From: Candidatus Bathyarchaeota archaeon
Lineage (GTDB): Archaea > Thermoproteota > Bathyarchaeia > TCS64 > B23
Direction of reading: 5' to 3'
Length of the DNA stretch: 12,723 bases
Assembly: GCA_029259285.1 (NCBI GenBank)
Contig: JAPDJB010000076.1
Span: 1 to 12,723, forward strand
A program made the position numbers and the translations under genes. Under the pieces are notes generated by a model. The model was not told the DNA's origin. It was given only the letters and a program-made list of their open reading frames with translations, and searched no databases. This document shows positions 6,916-12,086 of this stretch, in pieces (positions within the stretch are counted from its first letter, which is position 1; each line of letters begins with the position of its first letter).

Positions 6916-6967
6916 CCCTCTGCGGAAAGACCTTTAGAGGTTGAGCATCCAATTCTCTTGATCAACC

Positions 6968-7594
6968 TTGGTTAGGGTGCTGGGAATCTCGGGGTCGCCG
7001 AGGGGAGGTAAGAACACCGAGGCCTTATTGAGGGCCGCCCTGGAGGCGGCTGAGGAGGCAGGCGCCGAGACTGATCTCCTAAGGCTTTCGGATTATAGGA
7101 TCAAGCCCTGCGACGGCTGTAACGTCTGTCTAAGGGAGATGCGCTGCCCCCTCGATGAGGGGGATGATATGCCATCGGTGCGTGAACGCATGCTCTGGGC
7201 TGACGCCATCATCTTCGCCGCTCCAAGCTACTTCGGCTCAGTTCCAGGAGTTTTGAAGAATCTCATGGATCGGAGCAGACCCCTGAAGATGGCGGGTCAT
7301 AAGCTGGGGAATAAGGTTGCCTCAGCCCTATCGGTCTCAGGCCTTAAGCATGGAGGCGGAGAGCACGTCGTCGAGGCCGTCATCCGCTTCGCCCTAACAC
7401 ATGGGATGATCATCGTCGGCTGCCTCGGCGATCCCCTAAGCCAGGGATGGTTTCCCATAGCCTCGCTTCAAGGCGATGAGAGGTGGCGGAGGGCGGGGGA
7501 TGACCACCTCGCCGTTGAGGAGGCTAGGCTGCTGGGCAGGAGGATCGTAGAGGTGGCTGAGGCCCTGAGGAGGGGTGGCCTCCATGGTTCATAG
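6968..7594 (+). CDS. Iron-sulfur flavoprotein (NADPH-dependent FMN reductase family)
   Basis: This 208-residue protein is a flavodoxin-fold FMN reductase with a built-in Fe-S motif. VRVLGISGSPRGGKNTEALL (2-21) is the FMN phosphate-binding loop. AAPSYFGSVPGVLKNLMDRS (about 89-108) is the second FMN-binding segment. Between them is CDGCNVCLREMRC (Cys48, 51, 54, 60), a C-x2-C-x2-C-x5-C arrangement like the compact 4Fe-4S motif of archaeal Isf proteins. It probably carries electrons between a donor such as ferredoxin and an unknown acceptor. The start is TTG 6968; a GTG three codons later is possible but would cut into the first beta strand. A weak TATA-like CTTTAG (6932-6937) lies about 33 nt upstream. 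Its 3' end overlaps the Cgi121 gene by 11 bases. Confidence 0.9.
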   Translation: MVRVLGISGSPRGGKNTEALLRAALEAAEEAGAETDLLRLSDYRIKPCDGCNVCLREMRCPLDEGDDMPSVRERMLWADAIIFAAPSYFGSVPGVLKNLMDRSRPLKMAGHKLGNKVASALSVSGLKHGGGEHVVEAVIRFALTHGMIIVGCLGDPLSQGWFPIASLQGDERWRRAGDDHLAVEEARLLGRRIVEVAEALRRGGLHGS

Positions 7595-8144
7595 GGCATC
7601 GGTGAAGGGTTCACCCTGGCATCTCTGCGTCGGAGGCTTCAAACTCAAGGCCCTACATAATGTCGAGTCGCTGCTGGGGGAGGTTACACGGGTAGCCTCA
7701 CCCCATTTGGCTCAGCTCTTCGACGCTGATAGGGTGGCGGGGTGGGAGCATCTATATCTAGCGACGGTTAACGCCGTTAGGGCCTTCCAATCGGGCTATA
7801 ACATCGCTAGAAGCCTACCCATGGAGGCTCTCCTCTACGCCTCCTGTCGAGACCAGATAGCTGAGGCTATAAGGCTGGTGGGCGTCTCACCGGAGACGGA
7901 GAGGGCTGCGCTATTGATATTAGCCGAGGATGAGGAGGAGTGTCTAAAGGCCTATGGGAGGGCCTCCAGGCTGCTCGGCGAGGAGGATGACTCCCTCCTA
8001 GAGGTGGATGAGGGGAAGTTGAGGAGGCTGATGGAGCTCCATGAGATCTCGGAGGAGGAGGTTGAGGCCATTGGAAGCCCAAGAGCTGAGGCTATAACGC
8101 TTCTACTCGTGGAGAGGGGCGCCCTAATACCGGCGATGAGATAG
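7584..8144 (+). CDS. cgi121: KEOPS complex subunit Cgi121
   Basis: The 186-residue protein matches Cgi121, the KEOPS subunit that binds tRNA and activates Bud32 in making N6-threonylcarbamoyladenosine (t6A) at position 37. The diagnostic stretch is at about 47-99: FDADRVAGWEHLYLATVNAV, then RAFQSGYNIARSLPMEALLY and ASCRDQIAEAIRLVG. The C-terminal region (HEISEEEVEAI, then EAITLLLVERGALIPAM) also fits archaeal homologues. I chose ATG 7584 over an in-frame GTG at 7575: GAGGAGGGG (7567-7575) is a good SD for the ATG, its GGAGG core ending 10 nt upstream. The gene overlaps the end of the iron-sulfur flavoprotein, so translation is probably coupled. No other KEOPS gene is in the window, but a Sua5/YrdC enzyme, which makes the KEOPS substrate, lies 1.5 kb away. 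Confidence 0.9.
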   Translation: MVHRASVKGSPWHLCVGGFKLKALHNVESLLGEVTRVASPHLAQLFDADRVAGWEHLYLATVNAVRAFQSGYNIARSLPMEALLYASCRDQIAEAIRLVGVSPETERAALLILAEDEEECLKAYGRASRLLGEEDDSLLEVDEGKLRRLMELHEISEEEVEAIGSPRAEAITLLLVERGALIPAMR

Positions 8145-8148
8145 CATC

Positions 8149-8160
8149 CCTTTTTAAAGG
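8149..8160 (+). promoter_or_regulatory. TATA element for the DUF89 phosphatase
   Basis: CCTTTTTAAAGG lies in the 43-bp gap after Cgi121, centred about 33 nt before the ATG at 8188. This would give a leader of only a few bases. The same CCTTTT(T)AAAGG core is found before alba. Confidence 0.6.
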
Positions 8161-8187
8161 CTTTAACCCCTCCCCTATGATGCCCCG

Positions 8188-9075
8188 ATGAAGGTTAAGG
8201 CTCGCTGCGGCTACTGCCTCCTACATAGGGGTTATAAGGAGATTTTGAGGGCGACGGAGGATGAGACCCTCCGCCTAGAGGTGATGGGTGAGCTTCTAAG
8301 GCTTATAGGCAGCCTTCTAACACCTGAAGCCGTCCCAGCATGGATAGGGACGAAGAGAGATAGGTTGATTAGGCGGATGACGGGATGCCCAGACCCGTAT
8401 AAGGGGGAGAAGCGGAGGGCCAATGAGCTCGCCCTGAAACTGCTGCCGAGGGTTGAACGGTTCATCGAGGAGGCCGAGCCTGGCGATCGACTTCGAGAGG
8501 CCTGTAGAATCGCATGTCTGGGGAACATCATCGAATACGATGTTCCAGGTCACAGCCATGACATCGAGGAGGCCTTGGATAGGCTGAGGGAGGAGCGCTT
8601 ATACGTCGATGACACGGATCGCTTCAGGGAGCTCCTCAGGCCTGGATTGAGGGTTCTACTGCTGACCGATAACGCTGGTGAGATAGCCTTTGACAAGCTT
8701 CTGGTGAGGGAGCTTCACATGCTTGGATGCCATGTGACGGTAGCCGTGAAGGGAGGCCCCTGCCTCAACGATGCGACGCTTGAGGATGCCGAGGCCGTGG
8801 GCATGACCCAAGAAGCTGACAGGGTGATTACGACGGGGGTAGACGCCGTAGGCATCAACCTCTCCGAGTCCTCCGAGGAGTTCAGGGATGCCTTCCACTC
8901 TGCAGATATCATAGTCTCCAAGGGGATGGCCAATTGGGAGACCCTCACCGAATATAAGGCTCCAGCCCCAATCCTCTTCCTCCTCAGGGCAAAATGTGAG
9001 CCTGTAGCAGACTCCCTACGAGTTCCACTGAGAAGCAACGTGGCCAAGCTCGTCGATAGAGGATGGAGCCTATAG
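8188..9075 (+). CDS. DUF89 metal-dependent phosphatase (ARMT1-like, archaeal stand-alone type)
   Basis: This 295-residue protein is a DUF89 family member. The family includes metal-dependent phosphatases proposed to clear damaged or unwanted phosphometabolites. Key motifs are visible: LLLTDNAGEIAFDKLLVREL (157-176) with the conserved Asp161/Asn162, VAVKGGPCLNDAT (185-197) with Asn194/Asp195, ADIIVSKGMANWETL (239-253), and a late LLRAKCEPVADSL. The N terminus has CGYC (Cys7, Cys10), a feature I associate with the archaeal stand-alone subfamily. The length fits. The substrate cannot be named from sequence. Two further ATGs at 8177 and 8180 are out of frame, so 8188 is used. Its stop interlocks with the Sua5/YrdC stop on the other strand in the palindrome CTATAG. 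Confidence 0.9.
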   Translation: MKVKARCGYCLLHRGYKEILRATEDETLRLEVMGELLRLIGSLLTPEAVPAWIGTKRDRLIRRMTGCPDPYKGEKRRANELALKLLPRVERFIEEAEPGDRLREACRIACLGNIIEYDVPGHSHDIEEALDRLREERLYVDDTDRFRELLRPGLRVLLLTDNAGEIAFDKLLVRELHMLGCHVTVAVKGGPCLNDATLEDAEAVGMTQEADRVITTGVDAVGINLSESSEEFRDAFHSADIIVSKGMANWETLTEYKAPAPILFLLRAKCEPVADSLRVPLRSNVAKLVDRGWSL

Positions 9076-9681
9076 CCCTAAGGTCTTCCTAATATCCTCA
9101 GCCTTTATGGGGCCTGGCCTTATGATCCAGAGCTCATCGCCGCTTAGGTCGAGAACCGTTGAGGGCTGCTTCAACGGCGCCGGCCCAGCGTCGAGGATGA
9201 GGTCTACCTCCTCCCCGATCTGCTCGGCGGCTTCTAGGGCTGTCTTAGGCGGCGGCTCGCTGGATTTATTGGCGCTCGTTGTCACTATGACGCCTCCTGA
9301 TAGCTTCGCCAACCTCCTCGCCACGGGGTGGCCTGGCACCCTGACGCCGAGGGTTCTGGCTCCATGGGTCACCCAGATGGGGTAATTGACTTTAGCTGGA
9401 AGCACCATGGTTAGGGGGCCTGGCCAGAACCTCTCGGCCAGCCTCTCGGCTATGGGGTTGAACTCCACTATCCGCTTGGCAGCCTCCACATCGGAACAGG
9501 CGAGGGGAAGCGGCTTATCGGCTCGCCCCTTGATCTCGCAGATGCGTCGAGTGGCGTCGACGTTGGCGGGGTCACATCCCAGGCCATAGACGGTGTCCGT
9601 GGGGTAGATGACCACTCCTCCAAGCCTTACGATGACGGCCGCCCTCCTGATGTTCTCCTCTGATGCTTCAACGATCTCCAT
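9070..9681 (-). CDS. L-threonylcarbamoyladenylate synthase (Sua5/YrdC/TsaC family)
   Basis: This enzyme makes threonylcarbamoyl-AMP and PPi from threonine, bicarbonate and ATP, the first step of tRNA t6A formation; KEOPS then transfers the group to A37. The 203-residue product is a full YrdC domain: GGVVIYPTDTVYGLGCDP (21-38), EIKGRADKPLPL (49-60) with the K-x-R motif (Lys51, Arg53), RFWPGPLTMVLP, GVRVPGHPVARRL, and VIVTTSANKSSEPPP. It ends soon after the domain (LWIIRPGPIKAEDIR), so it is the short TsaC/YrdC form without the extra C-terminal Sua5 domain of some archaeal and yeast enzymes. GAGGAGTGAT about 10-19 nt before the ATG may act as an SD if the mRNA has a leader; the TATA position suggests a leaderless one. 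Confidence 0.93.
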   Translation of the reverse strand: MEIVEASEENIRRAAVIVRLGGVVIYPTDTVYGLGCDPANVDATRRICEIKGRADKPLPLACSDVEAAKRIVEFNPIAERLAERFWPGPLTMVLPAKVNYPIWVTHGARTLGVRVPGHPVARRLAKLSGGVIVTTSANKSSEPPPKTALEAAEQIGEEVDLILDAGPAPLKQPSTVLDLSGDELWIIRPGPIKAEDIRKTLGL

Positions 9682-9703
9682 CGCTGTTAATCACTCCTCG
9701 AAG

Positions 9704-9712
9704 GGCTTTAAG
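9704..9712 (-). promoter_or_regulatory. TATA element for Sua5/YrdC, overlapping the pyrophosphatase stop codon
   Basis: On the minus strand this reads GCTTAAAGC. It is centred about 27 nt before the ATG whose first base is 9681. It contains the TAA stop (9708-9710) of the upstream pyrophosphatase gene. The GCTTAAA core is the same as in the divergent promoter at 4539-4545 read on the minus strand. Confidence 0.6.
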
Positions 9713-10238
9713 CGTGGTGATGCTCTCTATATTGCCTCATAGCCCATTCGATGAGCTCTCTAGCCCTCTCCGCATCCTCCCAGGCCACTACTTGGGTCTC
9801 CTTCCCCTCAGCCCTCTTATAGTTGTTGAAGAAGTAGGTGAGCTCCCGCCTCAGGGAGGTGGGTATGTCTTCCAAGCTCTGGACATGCCTGTAGAAGGGA
9901 TCCGTCGTCGAGACGGCGATGATCTTATCGTCGGGGATTCCCTCGTCGAGCATCTTTATGTTGGCGACGGGCCTCGCCTCCGCGACGCAGCTTGGGAAGG
10001 TCGCCTCATTTATGAGGAGAACCGCATCTAAGGGGTCTCCATCATCGTCGAGGGTTTGCGGTATGAATCCATAGTCGCAGGGGAAGTAGGTGTATAGAAC
10101 CCTATCCAGCTTGAAGACGCCCCTCTCAGGGTCGTATTCATACTTGTTTCTACTTCCCTTCGTCATCTCTATGACCACATATATACTCCATGGGGGATTT
10201 GACCCAGATGGGAGTCCTCGCCAATAGTCGACGATCAT
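9708..10238 (-). CDS. ppa: Inorganic pyrophosphatase, family I
   Basis: This 176-residue cytosolic enzyme hydrolyses PPi to two phosphates and drives biosynthetic reactions that release PPi. The family I active site appears complete by comparison with E. coli: Lys32 and Glu34 in NKYEYD, Arg46, Tyr56 in CDYGFIPQ, the signature DGDPLDA with Asp66, Asp68 and Asp71, Asp98, Asp103 and Lys105 in MLDEGIPDDK, and Tyr140-Lys141. Length is normal for archaeal and bacterial forms. The C terminus ends in REHHHA, a small His cluster. It sits between HypC and Sua5/YrdC on the same strand, with gaps of 27 and 26 bp. The ATG has no SD nearby and a TATA about 27 nt upstream, so the mRNA is probably leaderless. 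Confidence 0.96.
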   Translation of the reverse strand: MIVDYWRGLPSGSNPPWSIYVVIEMTKGSRNKYEYDPERGVFKLDRVLYTYFPCDYGFIPQTLDDDGDPLDAVLLINEATFPSCVAEARPVANIKMLDEGIPDDKIIAVSTTDPFYRHVQSLEDIPTSLRRELTYFFNNYKRAEGKETQVVAWEDAERARELIEWAMRQYREHHHA

Positions 10239-10260
10239 CGATAGAGATCGGGGTCTCCAC

Positions 10261-10270
10261 CCTTTTTAAC
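10261..10270 (-). promoter_or_regulatory. TATA element for pyrophosphatase, overlapping the hypC stop codon
   Basis: On the minus strand this reads GTTAAAAAGG, centred 27 nt before the pyrophosphatase ATG (first base 10238). The TAA stop codon of hypC (10266-10268) is part of the element. Confidence 0.65.
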
Positions 10271-10505
10271 CCGTTGGAGCTTCAAGACTCTCCAGTATTT
10301 CCCTCCATAGACTGAGGGTTTCCTCAGCCTCCTCCTCGTCGAGGGTTTGGATGACGTAGCCGGTGTGAACAAGGACGTAGCATCCAGGCCTCACCTCCCC
10401 CTCCTCCATGAGGTCGAGCATAACCTCCCTTCTAACCCCTCCGAAGTCGACTATGGCTTTACGCCCCTCGACGGAGACGACGAGGCCTGGAACGGCGAGG
10501 CACAT
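10266..10505 (-). CDS. hypC: HypC/HupF family hydrogenase maturation chaperone
   Basis: HypC is the small chaperone that, with HypD, carries the Fe(CN)2CO group during [NiFe]-hydrogenase maturation. Its catalytic Cys must be residue 2, exposed when Met1 is removed. The 79-residue product starts MCLAVPGLVVSVEG, the family signature, followed by KAIVDFGGVRREVMLDL, RPGCYVLVHTGYVIQTLDEE and a helical tail. An ATG three codons earlier (10514) would bury Cys2. The start at 10505 is also supported by a TATA element 27 nt upstream, which is too close to serve 10514. No hydrogenase or other hyp gene is in the window, so this copy is isolated locally. It converges with nothing; it heads a leftward series with pyrophosphatase and Sua5/YrdC. 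Confidence 0.93.
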   Translation of the reverse strand: MCLAVPGLVVSVEGRKAIVDFGGVRREVMLDLMEEGEVRPGCYVLVHTGYVIQTLDEEEAEETLSLWREILESLEAPTG

Positions 10506-10527
10506 CTCCTTCACTATCTCTCTCAGC

Positions 10528-10537
10528 CTTATATCTC
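10528..10537 (-). promoter_or_regulatory. TATA element for hypC
   Basis: On the minus strand this reads GAGATATAAG, centred 27 nt before the ATG at 10505 and only 18 nt before the alternative ATG at 10514. It therefore supports the MCLAVPG start and a leaderless mRNA. Confidence 0.6.
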
Positions 10538-10553
10538 TTCACATACGTCGAAT

Positions 10554-10562
10554 CCTTTATTC
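10554..10562 (+). promoter_or_regulatory. Possible TATA element for the CBS-HPF gene
   Basis: CCTTTATTC is centred about 36 nt before the TTG start at 10594, implying transcription starting near 10584 and a leader of roughly 10 nt. It lies in the 88-bp divergent region between hypC and this gene (10506-10593), separate from the hypC TATA. Confidence 0.35.
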
Positions 10563-10568
10563 ATCCCC

Positions 10569-10611
10569 AGCCCTAAACCCTCTGGGCTGAGATTTGAGAA
10601 CCCTTAGGGCT
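10569..10611. repeat. 8-bp perfect inverted repeat spanning the CBS-HPF start
   Basis: AGCCCTAA (10569-10576) and TTAGGGCT (10604-10611) are perfect complements, flanking the TTG start at 10594. The AGCCC of the left arm could instead pair with GGGCT at 10584-10588. The left arm lies between the possible TATA and the predicted transcription start, a position suited to an operator. Repeats this short also arise by chance. Confidence 0.3.
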
Positions 10612-11727
10612 TACGCCTACTCAACGATCAAGCCCCTAATCGAATGGGGTATAAGCGTCTTCAACCCCGGCGACACCATCTCCAAGGTGCTGGGCGAGCT
10701 CATAGGGGCTGGGCGATATGAGGCCATAGTGGTCTCAGGGAGGAAGATGGGGATCGTAACGCTGAGGGATTTCCTCGACGTCGTTCAGCCCTCGAGGAGG
10801 AAGCTGGAGGGTATGTGGAGGATCACCGGCGCCGCCCACGTAGATGACAGGGTTATCGACGTCGCTGAGAGGCTTAGGAGGGAGGGGCTTAGGGCCTTTC
10901 CCGTCATGGGCGGAGAGTCCATAGGGCTGATCTCCCACGTAGACCTGGCTAAGGGTCTCTGCGACGTCTCCGAGCTTTCAGCCGTTAAGGCTGGGGAGGT
11001 GATGACGACGCCGATTCATACCCTCAGCATCGAGGAGGAGGTGTCTAAGGCGAGGCGTATGATGCTTGAGATGGGTTTCAGCCATATACCCATCGTGGAG
11101 GATGGTGAGCTTAGGGGCATAGTCACCGCCAGGATGCTCGTCGAGGACTTCATCGCCCCCCTCTCCAGGGCGACGGTCGGCGAGCGCATAGGGGAGCGCA
11201 TCGCAAGGATGGAGGGCGCCGTCAGAGACGTGATGGATCGCCACCCCCTAACGGCTCATAGGGAGACGCCGCTGCTGGAGGTGGCTGAGGATATGACTCG
11301 GATGGAGAGGAGCGCCTGCATCATCATAGAGGGGCGTCGACCCATAGGCATAATCACCCCCATGGAGCTTTTGAAGCCGCTTCTAAGGCTGAGACCTGAG
11401 AGGAGGCTCCCCCTCTACATCATGGGCCTCGGAGATGAGGACTTTTATGAGCGGAGCCTCGTGGAGGAGAAGCTTAGAAGGGTTGTGGAGAGGGGGATGC
11501 GTATTCATCCCTGGATAAGGGAGGTCTCGGTGAGGGTGAAGCAGACGGGGGAGCGGGGAGGCAGAACCCGATATGAGGTGAAGGCGAGGGTTATGGGGCT
11601 GAGTGAAAGCATATCCACCGAGGCGTCGGGATGGGATCTACTGAGGGTCTTCGACGAGCTGGCTGAGAGGCTGGATAAGGCTCTGAGGCGATCGAAGCCT
11701 GAGACGGGTAGGAGGCGGAGGCGTTAA
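10594..11727 (+). CDS. Four-CBS-domain protein with C-terminal HPF-like domain, probable ribosome hibernation factor
   Basis: The 377-residue protein has four CBS motifs, at roughly 10-65 (ending MGIVTLRDFLDVV), 72-125 (ending IGLISHVDLAKGL), 133-187 (VMTTPIHTLSIEEEVSKARR to LRGIVTARMLVEDF) and 211-263 (VMDRHPLTAHRETPLLEVAE to PIGIITPMELLKPL). CBS pairs bind adenine nucleotides or related ligands. The C-terminal part, about 271-368, has the order expected of the HPF/YfiA ribosome-binding fold: strand LPLYIMGL, helix YERSLVEEKLRRVVERG, strands EVSVRVKQTG, TRYEVKARVMGL and ESISTEASG, then helix DLLRVFDELAERLDKALRRS. A basic tail (RRRRR) follows. I recall CBS-containing hibernation factors being reported on archaeal ribosomes, but have not checked. 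The TTG start is uncertain. The next gene is alba. Confidence 0.8.
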   Translation: MRTLRAYAYSTIKPLIEWGISVFNPGDTISKVLGELIGAGRYEAIVVSGRKMGIVTLRDFLDVVQPSRRKLEGMWRITGAAHVDDRVIDVAERLRREGLRAFPVMGGESIGLISHVDLAKGLCDVSELSAVKAGEVMTTPIHTLSIEEEVSKARRMMLEMGFSHIPIVEDGELRGIVTARMLVEDFIAPLSRATVGERIGERIARMEGAVRDVMDRHPLTAHRETPLLEVAEDMTRMERSACIIIEGRRPIGIITPMELLKPLLRLRPERRLPLYIMGLGDEDFYERSLVEEKLRRVVERGMRIHPWIREVSVRVKQTGERGGRTRYEVKARVMGLSESISTEASGWDLLRVFDELAERLDKALRRSKPETGRRRRR

Positions 11728-11734
11728 TCCCAAA

Positions 11735-11745
11735 CCTTTTAAAGG
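11735..11745 (+). promoter_or_regulatory. TATA element for alba
   Basis: CCTTTTAAAGG is centred about 30 nt before the ATG at 11770, in the 42-bp gap after the CBS-HPF gene. The expected transcript has a leader of a few bases at most. Alba is an abundant protein, which fits this strong A/T core. Confidence 0.65.
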
Positions 11746-11769
11746 TGTTAGGGCCTCCTATTGTGCGTC

Positions 11770-12051
11770 ATGTCCGAGGAGAGCGCTATCTACATCGGCA
11801 GGAAGCCGGTGATGAGCTACGTCCTCGCCGTGATAAGGGCCTTCAACGACCTCGGGGCGGAGGCCGTAACCCTCAAGGCCCGTGGCCGAGCTATCTCAAA
11901 GGCTGTGGATGTCGCGGAGCTCTCTAGGAGGAGCTTCCTAGAGGACGTCGAGGTCTCAGGCATCGAGATCGGCTCCGAGCAGGTCTCCACCCCAGAGGGT
12001 GGAAGCCGAGGGGTTTCCACCATAGCGATAACCCTGAAGAAGAAGGCCTAA
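11770..12051 (+). CDS. alba: Alba DNA/RNA-binding chromatin protein
   Basis: Alba is an abundant dimeric archaeal protein that coats DNA and also binds RNA. The 93-residue product has the whole fold: AIYIGRKPVMSYVLAVIRAF (6-25), then KARGRAISKAVDVAEL (about 36-51), a beta hairpin with EQVSTPEGGSRGVSTIAITL, and a lysine-rich end (KKKA). The ATG at 11770 is used; an in-frame TTG at 11761 would add three residues (M-C-V) not typical of the family. In Sulfolobus Alba the regulatory acetylated lysine is the first of the KK in IGKKPVMNY; here that position is Arg11, with Lys12 next to it. Its 3' end converges on the M20 amidohydrolase with 24 bp between the stops. Confidence 0.96.
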   Translation: MSEESAIYIGRKPVMSYVLAVIRAFNDLGAEAVTLKARGRAISKAVDVAELSRRSFLEDVEVSGIEIGSEQVSTPEGGSRGVSTIAITLKKKA

Positions 12052-12086
12052 AAAAGGCGAGGAAAAAGGAGGACACTATCTCCTCC
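12050..12086 (-). terminator. Hairpin and T-run terminator of the M20 amidohydrolase gene
   Basis: Read on the minus strand, a perfect 6-bp stem (GGAGGA, loop GATAGTG, TCCTCC; 12086 down to 12068) is followed at once by TTTTT (12067-12063), then by TTTTTT at 12055-12050. The TAG stop of the gene (12078-12076) is in the hairpin loop. T-runs are enough for termination in archaea; the hairpin gives it a bacterial look. The second T-run lies over the alba stop. Confidence 0.65.

Noticed and set aside
8171..8190. C-box-like ATGATG motif before the DUF89 gene, as a possible C/D box sRNA
   Set aside because: No C', D or D' boxes at suitable spacing were found; the repeats of ATG are out of frame and look incidental.
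10506..10514. Upstream ATG giving hypC three more residues
   Set aside because: HypC needs Cys at position 2, and the TATA element is only 18 nt from this ATG but 27 nt from the one at 10505.
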